A stretch of 64,000 bases of DNA, from assembly GCF_000063545.1 (NCBI RefSeq), contig NC_009488.1:1550001-1614000 (forward strand), given 5' to 3'. The position numbers and the translations under genes are program-made. The notes beneath the pieces are model-generated. The model was given only the letters and a program-made list of their open reading frames with translations. It ran no database searches and had not been told where the DNA came from. The stretch comes from Orientia tsutsugamushi str. Boryong (lineage in GTDB: Bacteria > Pseudomonadota > Alphaproteobacteria > Rickettsiales > Rickettsiaceae). This document shows positions 18,544 to 28,728 of this stretch, one piece after another; within the stretch, counting starts at the first letter, position 1; each line of letters begins with the position of its first letter.

Positions 18544-19515
18544 TTACTGAAAATCCTGAAAGCGGCTTTTAGAATTTTTACTACTATTATTAATATTAGC
18601 AGCAGTTCTATTTGAGCGGCTATTTGATGTTGATTCTGCTACTGCTTGACCGTTATCTAATGCTAACGCAGAAGTTAGCTTTTGAGGAATATGCTTTGCT
18701 TCTATCTCATCTTTCATAGATGATTCAACCAAATTACGTGTATTACCAAGACTACTTATATGTTCAGATAGCATACTAACTTCCGTTGTTAATTTTGCAA
18801 GAATATTTTCAAGAGTATTCTTAGCTACTGTAAAATCTTCTGTACTATCTAGCGATAGATCTTTCAAGCGGCTAATTTCTTCTTCTAACCCAGTCAATTT
18901 CATTGAGCTTTCCTTTGCAAATTTTGCGCAATTTTCCGCTAAACCATGCAAAATATCACTACTTAATGATGCAACATCAGGCGCTATTACATCCATTTCG
19001 GTATATTTTTGTGCTAAATCAGATAGTTTAGGGTATTTTCTCATCTTATCTACATTAGGAGAGCGTTCTTCAATATCTTGCTTGGTATTTGCTACAGCGC
19101 TTTTTTCTGGAGGTGGATTTTTTATAACCTTATCTAAAGCATATATCAACAATGTTGATCCCAAGATTACTGGAGCAATAATTTCGCCTACTATAGGTAT
19201 AGCAATTGAAAGCAGCGCTGCTTCCCCTTTACGTGCTAACAAAAACTTTTGCACACATTTAATTTGCCCAAGCAACATCTTTAAAACTTCTTTAAGGACC
19301 TCCTTGACAGCTTCAAAACCATGAAACTTATCTCCGTAAATAACCTCTTTTATTTTTTCACAACCTTCTTTTGTTTCTTTAGAAAATCCATGATAAAACT
19401 CTGATGTATCATCAGTAACACCCTGGGCATAATCTTTAATCTCTGATAATACTGTACCTGCTATCCACTCTAAAAAAGATGCGGTACTTTGAAGCGTGTC
19501 TGTTAAAGTAATCAT
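18544..19515 (-). CDS. hypothetical membrane/coiled-coil protein, 323 aa
   Basis: No family recognised. One hydrophobic segment (AALLSIAIPIVGEIIAPVIL, continuing for about 15 residues) around residue 105 is probably a membrane hairpin. It is followed by a long region with heptad-like pattern (LEEEISRLKDL, NTLENILAKLTTEVSML) and a Ser/Asn-rich tail. It lies 82 bp downstream of ftsZ on the same strand and may be co-transcribed. Low-complexity tails and isolated coiled coils are common in Orientia secreted proteins, but no export signal was identified. Confidence 0.6.
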   Translation of the reverse strand: MITLTDTLQSTASFLEWIAGTVLSEIKDYAQGVTDDTSEFYHGFSKETKEGCEKIKEVIYGDKFHGFEAVKEVLKEVLKMLLGQIKCVQKFLLARKGEAALLSIAIPIVGEIIAPVILGSTLLIYALDKVIKNPPPEKSAVANTKQDIEERSPNVDKMRKYPKLSDLAQKYTEMDVIAPDVASLSSDILHGLAENCAKFAKESSMKLTGLEEEISRLKDLSLDSTEDFTVAKNTLENILAKLTTEVSMLSEHISSLGNTRNLVESSMKDEIEAKHIPQKLTSALALDNGQAVAESTSNSRSNRTAANINNSSKNSKSRFQDFQ

Positions 19516-19597
19516 AAAAAATAGTTCCGTAAATTTTATGTTAGATATTGAATAACTATGTATAAAATAATTAGCAGATCAATCTAAATATTGATCA

Positions 19598-20959
19598 TCA
19601 TTTCTTATTTTTTCTTAAAAAAGTTGGTATTTCATAAATATTTCCATCAGATGCTACTTGGGAATCATTATCTTCGGTTGCTTTAGCAGTTGGATAATCA
19701 GATTTTATGCTACGCCACATTCTAGCAAAAATTGACATCTTAGGCTTTGTTTGAGGTTCTTCTAGTTGTCTTATAGATGATGAGTGTAATAATGATAAAC
19801 TATCATCTTTTGGTGGCTTATTGTTGATGATACCGCTATTTTTAGTAACATTAGCATTGAATGAGTCATGCGCCATATTGCAATTTAATTCACTTACATT
19901 TAATTTATCAGTTTCATCCGTTTTAATACATTCCATGTTACTATCATCTACTAAGTCAGTATTTTCTGCATTTTCTGCTGATTTCTTTTCTTCTGATAAT
20001 TGATTGCAAATAGATGATGCAATTACTGATATCTTGATCTTGCCTTGTAAATCTGGATTGAAAGTTGCGCCGAATATAATTCTAGACTCATCATCATCTA
20101 TTTCTTTACGAATACGATTTACTGCTTCATCAACTTCCATTAAAGTGAGATCATTTCCGCCAATAATATGAATCAATACTCCCTCAGCTTTTCTGATGGA
20201 GGAATTATCAAGCAAAGGATTAGATATAGCAATTTCTGCAGCCTTAATAGCTCTATCCTCGCCGCTAGCTTCTCCTGTTCCCATCATTGACCTTCCTCCT
20301 TTTTTGATAATAGTAACAACATCAGCAAAATCTAAATTAATTAGTCCAGGTAAGTTAATTAAGCTAGTCATATTAGTTACTGCATCTGTTAACACAGTAT
20401 CAGCCATCTTAAATGCTTCAATAAAAGTAGTAATATGATTACTAACTCTAAATAAATATTGATTTGGAATTATTATTACAGTATCAACATTCTTTTGCAA
20501 TTCTTCAATTCCAGCTTCAGCGATTCTCATTCTTTGCCCACCTTCAAGAGTAAAAGGTTTTGTTACAACTGCAACAGTGAGAATTCCAAGCTCTTTAGCA
20601 ATTCTTGCAACTACTGGAGCTGCGCCGGTTCCAGTTCCTCCGCCCATTCCAGCTGCAATGAATATCATATTACTATTTTCAATATGGCGTTTAATTTCAT
20701 CGGCTGACTCTTCTGCTGCTGCTGCCCCAACATTAGGATCAGCTCCAGCTCCCATGGTACTTTTTCCAAGCTGAATCTTATTTTCGGCTAAAGACATGTT
20801 TAATGCCTGAGCATCAGTATTTGCGACAATAAAAGTTACTCCTTGCAAATTGGATGTAATCATATTATCTACAGCGTTACTTCCTCCTCCTCCTACTCCA
20901 AATACAGTAATCACTGGAGCTCCTGTTAATTTTTCTGGAGTTTGTAAATCTGCACTCAT
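19598..20959 (-). CDS. ftsZ: cell division protein FtsZ
   Basis: 453 residues. The N-terminal GTPase domain carries [15 protein letters not shown], the tubulin signature [13 protein letters not shown] (about residue 105) and the T7-loop NLDFADV. A variable acidic linker leads to a C-terminal [11 protein letters not shown] peptide like the FtsA/ZipA-binding tail. FtsZ polymerises into the Z-ring at midcell. Its neighbour murA (205 bp upstream, same strand) also serves envelope growth, fitting reduced but functional peptidoglycan synthesis in Orientia. Confidence 0.98.
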   Translation of the reverse strand: MSADLQTPEKLTGAPVITVFGVGGGGSNAVDNMITSNLQGVTFIVANTDAQALNMSLAENKIQLGKSTMGAGADPNVGAAAAEESADEIKRHIENSNMIFIAAGMGGGTGTGAAPVVARIAKELGILTVAVVTKPFTLEGGQRMRIAEAGIEELQKNVDTVIIIPNQYLFRVSNHITTFIEAFKMADTVLTDAVTNMTSLINLPGLINLDFADVVTIIKKGGRSMMGTGEASGEDRAIKAAEIAISNPLLDNSSIRKAEGVLIHIIGGNDLTLMEVDEAVNRIRKEIDDDESRIIFGATFNPDLQGKIKISVIASSICNQLSEEKKSAENAENTDLVDDSNMECIKTDETDKLNVSELNCNMAHDSFNANVTKNSGIINNKPPKDDSLSLLHSSSIRQLEEPQTKPKMSIFARMWRSIKSDYPTAKATEDNDSQVASDGNIYEIPTFLRKNKK

Positions 20960-21164
20960 AAAAAAATCTGCCCTTAATTAACCTTAACTAATCATAAATT
21001 GTTTATATCGAATACATACAGTTGTTTATATTATTTTACATAGTATGTAAGTACTATTTAATTTTTTATACTATAAGTAATAGTAATTATGGCTCTTAAA
21101 CTTAACATATAGCCTATTTATAATAGCATATCAAGCTCAATTATAAAATACAAATTTTTAAATA

Positions 21165-22430
21165 CTAATCAGGAATTCTTTGGACTCTTGCATTACAGTT
21201 CTGTAATTTTTCAACTAAAGACTCATATCCGCGGTCTAAGTGATGCATGCGTTTAACTTTAGTAATCCCTACAGCTGATAATCCAGCTAAAACCAAAGAT
21301 ACTGAAGCTCTAAGGTCTGTTGCTATTACATCAGCACCATGTAATTTCTTGACTCCTGTAACTACTGCTTCTCTGGATTGAATGACAATATTGGCTCCCA
21401 TTTTAATTAGCTCAAATACATGCATGTAGCGATTTTCATATATATTCTCGGTAATAATTGATACTCCATCTGCAATAGACATTAGGCTCATAAATTGAGC
21501 TTGAAGGTCAGTTGGAAATTTTGGATATGGATTAGTTTGTATATTAAGAGGCTTAATAATATTAGCCCCTTCGATAATTAAGCTATTTTCATTCTGATAT
21601 TGTATTATTGCGCCTGATAATCGCAGTTTTGTAATTGCTGATTTAAGATGTTTAAATATAACATTATTAAGCTTAATTTTCCCTTGTGTTATAGCTGCTG
21701 CTACCATATAAGTACCAGCTTCAATACGGTCAGGAATAATACTGTAGTTAGCCCCATTAAGCTCTTTAACTCCTATGATACTAATATTAGCAGTACCAAT
21801 ACCTGTAATATTTGCCCCCATTTTTCTTAAACAATAACATAAATCAGCAATTTCAGGTTCTTGAGCACAATTAGCAAGTTTAGTACTACCATTAGCTAAC
21901 ACTGCACACATAATAGCAGTAATAGTTGCTCCTACTGAAACCTTATCAAACTTGAAACTTATACCGTGCATTCTACTACTACAATTCGCACTAATATAGT
22001 CGTCTTCTAGTTGAATATTAGCGCCAAATGCCTTTAATGCAGCTAAATGCAGGTCAATACGTCTTTGCCCAATTGCACATCCACCTGGTGATGCTATTCT
22101 AACTTGCCCAAGACGTAATAATAAAGGGGCTAATATCCAAATAGAAGCCCTCATTTTTTTTACTATATTACATGGAGGAGAAAAATGACCGCTAATGTTA
22201 TTAGCTGTTAATGCAATAGTTCCACTTCCAACAATTTCTACATGAACACCACAACTTTTCAATATGAATAGCATATCACTAACATCTGACAATTGTGGTA
22301 CATTATTGATAACTAAAGTTTTAGAACTTAATAAGCTTGCAACTATAATTGGTAAAGCTGCATTTTTAGCACCACTAATATTTATCTCGCCCCTTAATGA
22401 TTTGCCGCCTTCAACTAATATACTACTCAC
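21165..22430 (-). CDS. murA: UDP-N-acetylglucosamine 1-carboxyvinyltransferase MurA
   Basis: 421 residues of normal length. SGAKNAALPIIVA near the N-terminus is the signature; the ASPGGCAIGQRRID loop carries the catalytic Cys that fosfomycin alkylates; IPDRIEAGTYMVAAA and YPKFPTDLQAQFM complete the substrate site. It transfers enolpyruvate from PEP to UDP-GlcNAc, the first committed step of peptidoglycan precursor synthesis in the cytoplasm. Its presence supports that this organism makes peptidoglycan. Confidence 0.98.
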   Translation of the reverse strand: MSSILVEGGKSLRGEINISGAKNAALPIIVASLLSSKTLVINNVPQLSDVSDMLFILKSCGVHVEIVGSGTIALTANNISGHFSPPCNIVKKMRASIWILAPLLLRLGQVRIASPGGCAIGQRRIDLHLAALKAFGANIQLEDDYISANCSSRMHGISFKFDKVSVGATITAIMCAVLANGSTKLANCAQEPEIADLCYCLRKMGANITGIGTANISIIGVKELNGANYSIIPDRIEAGTYMVAAAITQGKIKLNNVIFKHLKSAITKLRLSGAIIQYQNENSLIIEGANIIKPLNIQTNPYPKFPTDLQAQFMSLMSIADGVSIITENIYENRYMHVFELIKMGANIVIQSREAVVTGVKKLHGADVIATDLRASVSLVLAGLSAVGITKVKRMHHLDRGYESLVEKLQNCNARVQRIPD

Positions 22431-23379
22431 CGATTATTAATTTTTTACAATTTTAACGTTATGAACTATTTATGCTTATAATTCTAACGTTATTAGATCA
22501 AACTTTACTTTGTATATAAACAAAAAAAGCATAAAAATTACATCGTTATTTTAGTTTTTGGCATTTTGCTGATGTAAAATTATATCAATCATACTTAGAA
22601 CATTTAAACAATGATAATATATTTTACTAGAAACTATGCAAAAAATATAGCTTCAATGCAATAAGAGATGCAATATAAAAAAGCGCGAGAAGAAAGGATA
22701 AGCTTTTTAAAAGCTATAGTATAGCAAAGAATGATATGTTTTTTATGTTTTTGATTTCTTAAAATTATAACTCTAAATTATTTTTAGCGTTATGAAGAAA
22801 GTATAATATCTTAAATTGCTATAATTTTATGCTCTATCTTCATTTAAAAAAATCAAGGTTTTTATTCTATAAGTTCAATGTACACTTTTGAGTTTTCTTG
22901 AATTATAACTTATACATTGCTCTGTAGATTTGCAATACCTAACATCTAGAATCAGTATGCTTAATAATATTTATAATGACTTTTTCTTCTTTTTAACTAA
23001 TGCGAAAACTGTATACTATGCCTTTATGAGACTGTGATACAATAGACTTCTTTCGAAACTGGTTAAAGAGTTCAAAATTATAAATGCAAGAGATCAAATT
23101 AAATCTAAGATCGAATCTTTTACGTCTATTTCGATATTTGTCAGCGATAATTTTGAACTACCTTAACCAGTTTCGAAAGAAGTCTAATAAATTAGATGTT
23201 TGTTAATACTGCATGATATTTCAAAAACCATCCCAAGTTTCATAGAATATGTGTATTATTTATATAACATGTTATAGTACTTTTATGTATTTGTATATTG
23301 ACATTGATATATATGCAATCTATATTAACTGAGTATAAATAATTGTTTATATTTAGTTAATTAATATTAAAAGGTGTCT
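22431..23379. other. intergenic region with one MITE
   Basis: About 940 bp without a gene. It holds the IS5-derived MITE at 23044-23185 and AT-rich sequence that probably includes the promoter of the 232-aa gene. Confidence 0.5.
23044..23185. repeat. IS5-derived MITE, 142 bp
   Basis: Ends AGACTTCTTTCGAAACTGG in inverted orientation; AAT target duplication on both sides (23041-23043, 23186-23188). The interior is the left end of the IS5-type element, with the last transposase codons. Confidence 0.88.
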
Positions 23380-24075
23380 ATGTCTTACTTTTTACGTAGA
23401 ATTTTTTCAAGAGAAACATATAACTGTGTATCCAAAGCAGTTCAAGCTATACAAGAAGCAAAACCTGTAGCGAATAGTGCTATAAATCATTATAGTAGCA
23501 TACATAACGCTATTTATAGTTTTGAGAAAGTGAAAGTGAATCAGTTTGCTAAAAATAGTACTGAAAATAACCCTACTCAATCTATACCAGATTTAACAAA
23601 GTATGCTGTTGATTTAGCAGCTCCTATTATATTACAGCGTATTACGAATGTAGAAATTGCTGCAGTAGGAGCAGCAGCATTCGAATTATATAAACAAGAT
23701 GGCGGTAAAAAATTAGGTAAAATTTTTTCACATGGTGCTAATCTTATATGTGATGGCCTTAACCTTGTTTCAAAAGTAGCGCAGTTTGCATTTTATGGAG
23801 GGAAAGCAGGTATCAATGCTGCTGGTGATTATATATATACAAATGAACCATTGGATAACGAAATAGAAAAAGGATCGAATGGTGCTGAAAATTTCACAAT
23901 GCGTGAGATGACAACAACAGAAGATACTGCTTTCAGTAGCTTTATAGCAGTAGAGAAAATAATAGAAGATAATCACAATACATCAATAAGTGAAAGCATA
24001 GAAAATAATTTTTCAATGGTGCTAGATGCTAACGATGTTCCTCTTGCAGGAAGCATGCAGGAAGTTATTGTATAA
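23380..24075 (+). CDS. hypothetical protein, 231 aa
   Basis: No family recognised. A weakly hydrophobic central region (AAPIILQRITNVEIAAVGAA and AFYGGKAGINAAGDYI) suggests amphipathic helices; the C-terminal 70 residues are acidic. ATG at 23380 has AAAGG five bases upstream, so I prefer it to the GTG at 23374. It stands alone, followed directly by a MITE. Confidence 0.65.
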   Translation: MSYFLRRIFSRETYNCVSKAVQAIQEAKPVANSAINHYSSIHNAIYSFEKVKVNQFAKNSTENNPTQSIPDLTKYAVDLAAPIILQRITNVEIAAVGAAAFELYKQDGGKKLGKIFSHGANLICDGLNLVSKVAQFAFYGGKAGINAAGDYIYTNEPLDNEIEKGSNGAENFTMREMTTTEDTAFSSFIAVEKIIEDNHNTSISESIENNFSMVLDANDVPLAGSMQEVIV

Positions 24076-24081
24076 GCATAA

Positions 24082-24460
24082 TAACGCCAGTTTAGGATAA
24101 GAGAAAGCAGGGAAGGCATAATACAAAAGGTATACAAAAGATAATGTGCAATTATAATTATGTGATATATTAAATATAGTTTTAATTAATAGCCATTTAT
24201 TTATTGCTCGCATGTTTGCACATGCAAATTTAGAATAAGAAACAGTTAGAAAGAGATATATATACAAGTATTACAATGGTCAATGTTCAGGTTATTAAGT
24301 ATAGTATTATGAACTAATACTTGTAGAAATATGATCAATGAATAAACTGTTATTAATTGAAATTATATTTAAATATATCGCATAATTTAATTGTGCATTA
24401 TCTCTCGTAGACCTTTTACATTATGCTTTCTCTGCTTTTTCTTATCCTAAACTGGCGTTA
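24082..24460. repeat. 379-bp MITE-like inverted repeat with TAACGCCAG ends
   Basis: Both ends read TAACGCCAGTTTAGGATAAG inward and stay similar for about 100 bp. Partial relatives are at 12560-12744 and 61046-61215. It has no coding capacity and lies seven bases after the upstream stop codon. Confidence 0.65.
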
Positions 24461-24589
24461 ATAGAATTCAACGTCTAATGATACTCTTTATTATTCCAGA
24501 TAAAATAGATTTCTAACTGAAAAAATATCTTGCTTTTTAGTAAATATCTAGTTATCATCTTTTTTAGTTTATAAGTTGTTAGATGTTTA

Positions 24590-24675
24590 GCCCGTGTGAT
24601 GGAATGGTAGACATAACGGACTTAAAATCCGTGGGACATTAGTCCTTGCCGGTTCAAGTCCGGCCATGGGTACCA
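24590..24675 (+). tRNA. tRNA-Leu (TAA anticodon)
   Basis: Cloverleaf folded by eye: acceptor GCCCGTG/CATGGGT, anticodon loop CTTAAAA with anticodon TAA, a long variable arm (GGGACATTAGTCC region), T-arm GCCGG-TTCAAGT-CCGGC and an encoded CCA. 86 nt, as expected for a class II leucine tRNA. Confidence 0.95.
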
Positions 24676-25149
24676 TAATATAAAATTCCTTAAGAGTAGT
24701 TATAGTTTGTTCTTAGGTTTTAAGCTGCATCTTATAAATAATAATAATTGTTTTCTGATAAAGCTTATATATCTAAAAGCATTATTTCATCAACTGTTAA
24801 CCAATGGTATATATTTTTTACTGTATTGCAAGAAAGAAATCTTGCCATTATCTCCTTCCAATAAGTTAGTAAAGGCGCAGTAGTTTAGTTATCCAAGTTT
24901 CCATCACCAGCCACATCAAACGTAACATACGAATTTTTCTGTATTGCCGCTTTCCTGATAACTTCATATAGCTATAAACTACTATAAAACAGTTAGGTTA
25001 TATATTTTTCGAAAAGTGTGTCTATGTCACAGTGATATTTTGTTCTTTAATGGCGGTAACTTAAGTCTAAATGCTACCTTGCTATATCTATGCTAACTTT
25101 TTAAAGTTATTATCTATAAAGATATTGTGCTAAGCCTTACCAGTAAATA

Positions 25150-25255
25150 CATCTAAGCTACTATAAAACAGTTATATTATATACTTTTTGAAAAGTGTAT
25201 CTAGGTCATAGTTATAGCAGAACTATTACAACTGTTTTATAGTAGCTTAGCTATA
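25150..25255. repeat. MITE of IS630 type
   Basis: Inverted ends around CTAAGCTACTATAAAACAG and its complement CTGTTTTATAGTAGCTTAG; about 106 bp. A truncated relative lies at 24967-25050. Confidence 0.7.
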
Positions 25256-25354
25256 GCAGGTTATCAGAATTAGCGGATGTTATTCGCAAGAGAAGCAGGT
25301 AGTTGACTTAACTGTTATAAGCATAACAATAATGCTCGTTTCTTATTTTTTGTA

Positions 25355-25560
25355 TGAAAGCTGTAAAACGAAAAAATCTATAGCCTTTTCAGAAAATCGT
25401 GAGTTAAGAGAAGAGATTTCTGGAGTAGAGCAGGTTGTAGATTTGAGAGCGAAATAGACAGAGGAAATACTTGCTGAAGTCAAAACATTAAAAGATAGAT
25501 TAGAGAGCGTAATAGAAAGCCGGTATTTAGAAACTACTGCAAAAATTAATAATTTTAACT
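25355..25560 (+). pseudogene. coiled-coil protein fragment
   Basis: A frame reading ENRELREEISGVEQVV...TEEILAEVKTLKDRLESV has a heptad pattern but an internal TAG and no start region. The parent gene is not recognised. Confidence 0.25.
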
Positions 25561-25601
25561 AAAAACTTGAGATATTAGAGAATCAGCATAAGCAGAGTCT
25601 A

Positions 25602-25710
25602 TATAGCCAAGCCACTATAAAACGGGTATGTTATATATCTTTCGAAAAACTTATCTAGATCATAGTTATAACCAGACTATTATAATTTTTTTTGTAGTAG
25701 TTTAGCTATA
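25602..25710. repeat. MITE of IS630 type, degraded
   Basis: TATAGCCAAGCCACTATAAA and the complementary TAGTAGTTTAGCTATA define the ends; about 109 bp. Confidence 0.6.
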
Positions 25711-25739
25711 CCAGCAGATTCTATACAAACATGTCACTA

Positions 25740-25859
25740 GTTTGTAAAGCCATTCAGCGCGTTATTATTAAATTTTTTTGTTTGAACTTTATTATTAATT
25801 AGCATAGCCGTATCAAATGTGTCATTAGAAACATCAATTCCTAAAATTATACTATTCAT
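25740..25859 (-). pseudogene. IS110-type transposase, N-terminal stub
   Basis: MNSIILGIDVSNDTFDTAML matches the DEDD-type N-terminus seen at 15033. It runs to a stop after about 40 codons. Confidence 0.65.
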
Positions 25860-25897
25860 AACCCGAGTTTGATATAAGAAATATGCCATACTACAGG

Positions 25898-25964
25898 AAA
25901 AGTAAAAATTACAGCACGTTTCACACTATACATAGGTGTGAAACGTGCTGTAATTTTTACTTTT
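25898..25964 (-). terminator. long perfect hairpin downstream of yihY
   Basis: A perfect stem of about 29 bp (25898-25926 with 25936-25964) with a 9-base loop, A-rich on one side and T-rich on the other. It could terminate yihY transcription arriving on the minus strand, with a U tract from the AAAA at 25898. An unusually long stem for a terminator. Confidence 0.55.
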
Positions 25965-26172
25965 TTATTGCAAAAAGCGTTCTATTAACTTAAAAATCTT
26001 TGCTATAGACATCATAATCGTGTTTCTTTTTATGGCTATAGGAGTTTTTAATATTACCTCTTTATTCTTGCTTTTTTATATTTTTTTTGCATTCAACTAT
26101 TGGAAGTACTTACTCATTCTGTTCTCTGCTATATTTCTTATATCGAACTTTGGTTATTATAAGTATAGTCAA

Positions 26173-27018
26173 TTAGTATTTGTGCCAATATTTTTTGCCA
26201 TTTTTTTTCAGTAATTGATGATTAAATTCTGCTCCATATATGAAGATTATAGCTATTATATGAAAGAATAATAACGTAATAATTATGCTTCCTAAAGATC
26301 CATATATAAGATTTAATTGACTATAGTAAGCTGTAGATTTAGATAGCATTGTACCACTGAATATCCATAACATCACAGTAATTATTGCTCCTGGTACTAC
26401 TTCTCTAAATTTTAAATTAGTATTTGGAACAAAATAGTAGATTGTTGATACAGTAAAAAACAATGTTAGCACAATAAATGTATATCTTAACAAAATCCAT
26501 ATTGGACTTAATGTTTTGGTAAAGACAATTGTTGTTGGTATCTTTCTTAATATTATTGGAGTAAAGACAAATAGTACTATGGTTAAAAAAATGATAATAC
26601 TTGTTATTAAAAACTGTGTTATACTTAATAGTCTCCGTAACCAATAAGGCGGGGGACAATTTACTTGATGTACTCTATTCAATATTGTACGTATGCCTTC
26701 AACAAATGATGAAGATGTCCAGATTGTGCCAAAGATTGCTAGAGTTAGCAAACTTTGGGGAGGATTTTCAAGTATTTCATGTATTCTTGGAACGATAGTT
26801 TCTGCAACATTTGCTGGTAAATTACTGAGTAATATAGCAATACCATTTTTTCCTAATTCCGATACCCCTAAGAAGCTACTGGAAGCTAAAAAAAACATTA
26901 CAAATGGAAAAATTGATAACAATATCATAAAGGCCATATAACCTGCATGCTCAATACCATCATGCTCTATTGTTTTAAAGATAGCTTGTGCTAAACAGCG
27001 TATATAACGCCAAATCAT
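26173..27018 (-). CDS. YihY/BrkB family inner-membrane protein
   Basis: 281 residues with five or six membrane segments. Family features: YMAFMILLSIFPFVMFFLA near residue 30, FGTIWTSSSFVEGIRTILNRVH in the middle and SAYYSQLNLIYGSLGSI-like LNLIYGSLGSIIITLLFF near the C-terminus. The family was once called ribonuclease BN in error; its function in alphaproteobacteria is not settled. Length is typical. Confidence 0.9.
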   Translation of the reverse strand: MIWRYIRCLAQAIFKTIEHDGIEHAGYMAFMILLSIFPFVMFFLASSSFLGVSELGKNGIAILLSNLPANVAETIVPRIHEILENPPQSLLTLAIFGTIWTSSSFVEGIRTILNRVHQVNCPPPYWLRRLLSITQFLITSIIIFLTIVLFVFTPIILRKIPTTIVFTKTLSPIWILLRYTFIVLTLFFTVSTIYYFVPNTNLKFREVVPGAIITVMLWIFSGTMLSKSTAYYSQLNLIYGSLGSIIITLLFFHIIAIIFIYGAEFNHQLLKKNGKKYWHKY

Positions 27019-27438
27019 AACATGTATTTCAAATTTTTAAATATAATTATATTTGATGATATTATATATGAAAAAATGTATAACCGCCAGAACTTCTGCA
27101 AAAATGCTATAATAAAAAGATAGTACCATTAAACTACCAAAAATTGATGTGTGCTATGAAGCAGAGTATATAAGCTAGCTGTTGAAAGAACAGCATTAAA
27201 AATAGTGATATAAAATATTGTATAAAAAATCAAGAAACAAAATTACCATAAGCCTTTCAGGTATAAAAATTTTAAAAGTAATTGCGTTTTTAATATTTTT
27301 GCCCATAAAAAAATAAGACTTAAAAATCCTAATATGTGCTGCAATTACTGTTATGTCTGATCTTTTTCTGAGGTAATGATGGTACTAAGATTTTACTATT
27401 TTACAAGCGGTAATTGCTGCATTACCAATAATAACAGT
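27019..27438. other. intergenic, nothing recognised
   Basis: About 420 bp of AT-rich DNA upstream of yihY and before an IS5-type element. It probably includes the yihY promoter. No gene or repeat is seen. Confidence 0.4.
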
Positions 27439-28344
27439 AGACCTTTTTCGAAACTGGTTAAGGTAGATCAAAATTATAAATGCCAGAGATCAAATTAAAT
27501 CTAATACCGAATCTTTTACGTCTATTTCGATATTTGTCAGCAATAATTTTGAACCGTTTTAGCATACCAATAACGTTTTCATTGACAACTCTTTCTCCTG
27601 CTAACCTACGATTATTCTTTTTATCATTTTTTGTTAAAGGATTTTTCTTGCTTTTTTTCTTTGATAATTCAGAATTATTGTGAATTTTTTGTATACCTTG
27701 ATATCCTGAATCAGTAATCGCTTTAACCTTAGGATGAATAAGAATTTTGGATTCCTTAAATAATCTAAAGTCATGTTTTTTTAGCGTTAGAAAAATCTGT
27801 ACATATTACTTGGTGGGTTTTCTTATCTGACACTATTTGAGTTTTTAGTGTATGCCTTTTCTTCTTTCCTGAATAATAGAATTTTTGTTTTTTTTAGGTC
27901 TTTCTATAGGACTTTCAGTAGCATCAATCAAGACTACTTCATAATTCATATCACTCTTCATTAAAGCTTTACGATCTGGAAGAGCAAAGTTTGAGTGTTT
28001 AACTAGGGTGTCTTCTACCCATTTTACAGCTTTATATGCTGAACTTTCACTAATCCCATAGTTCTGGCCTATATGAATAAGTACAGTATTCTCTAAGGTA
28101 TTCTAAGACCATCAGCAACTGTTCCTCCAAATTGAGCTTATTTTTACGCCCGCCTTTTGATTTCTTAAGACAATCAGCTTGCCTCAAAATATCCACCATC
28201 TTTGAAAATGTTCCCTTCCTTACTTCTGTTAATCGACGAAATTTTTCATCACCTAACTCTTTAATCTGATCTAATTTCATTATTACTTCAAATCAGATCT
28301 TTATAACGCTATTCTACATCATTCTCTAGTTTTGAAAAAAGTCT
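27439..28344 (-). mobile_element. IS5-type element, full length but dead
   Basis: Both terminal repeats are present, with an AGT target duplication (27436-27438 and 28345-28347). The transposase has frameshifts near 28075, 27895 and 27780. A second, tandem copy of the 17-bp right end follows at 28345-28361, again followed by AGT. Confidence 0.88.
27456..28280 (-). pseudogene. IS5-type transposase, frameshifted
   Basis: Starts MKLDQIKELGDEKFRRLTEV; homology continues to the C-terminus through at least three frame breaks. Only the first 76 residues form an open frame. Confidence 0.85.
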
Positions 28345-28628
28345 AGTTTTGAAAAAAGTCTAGTGATGATAATGTGATAGTTTCTTATCGTTTTGTTACA
28401 CAAGTTTGATATAATGAGATAGGATAGAGATAGAGGAAATAAGGATTAGAGTAGCAGTTTAACAGGAATATGATAGAAAGAATAAAAAAAGAGAGTTGTA
28501 AAAAAGATAAGATAGAGTATAAAGATCTGAAGAATAAAAAATGAGTTCTGAATATGATTCCTCTGGTAGAGAATTTCTGCATAATAGATGATTTTTTGCA
28601 AGTTTTTTGAAGAATGAATAAAAAAATA

Positions 28629-28728
28629 TATAGCTAAACTAGTATAAAACAGTTATAATAGTTTTGCTGCCACTATAGATATACTTAAAAAGTATATAAT
28701 ACAGCTGTTTTATACTGGTTTAGCTATA
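28629..28728. repeat. 100-bp palindromic MITE of IS630 type
   Basis: TATAGCTAAACTAGTATAAA at one end and TTTATACTGGTTTAGCTATA at the other, one of the cleanest copies of this repeat. Confidence 0.75.

Larger units (their letters stand above)
24676..26172. other. transposon-debris region between tRNA-Leu and yihY
   Basis: No intact gene. It contains three IS630-type MITE pieces (24967-25050, 25150-25255, 25602-25710), a coiled-coil-like broken frame at about 25355-25560, an IS110 stub (25740-25859) and a long terminator-like hairpin (25898-25964). A stretch of about 35 bp near 24878 recurs near 48755. Confidence 0.6.

Noticed and set aside
24590-24675. tRNA-Leu as the RAGE integration site
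   Set aside because: No tra gene, integrase or att-like repeat adjoins it; the RAGE segments are more than 13 kb away.
28385-28582. 65-codon minus-strand open frame
   Set aside because: Low-complexity Phe/Leu/Ser translation of purine-rich debris; no supporting signal.
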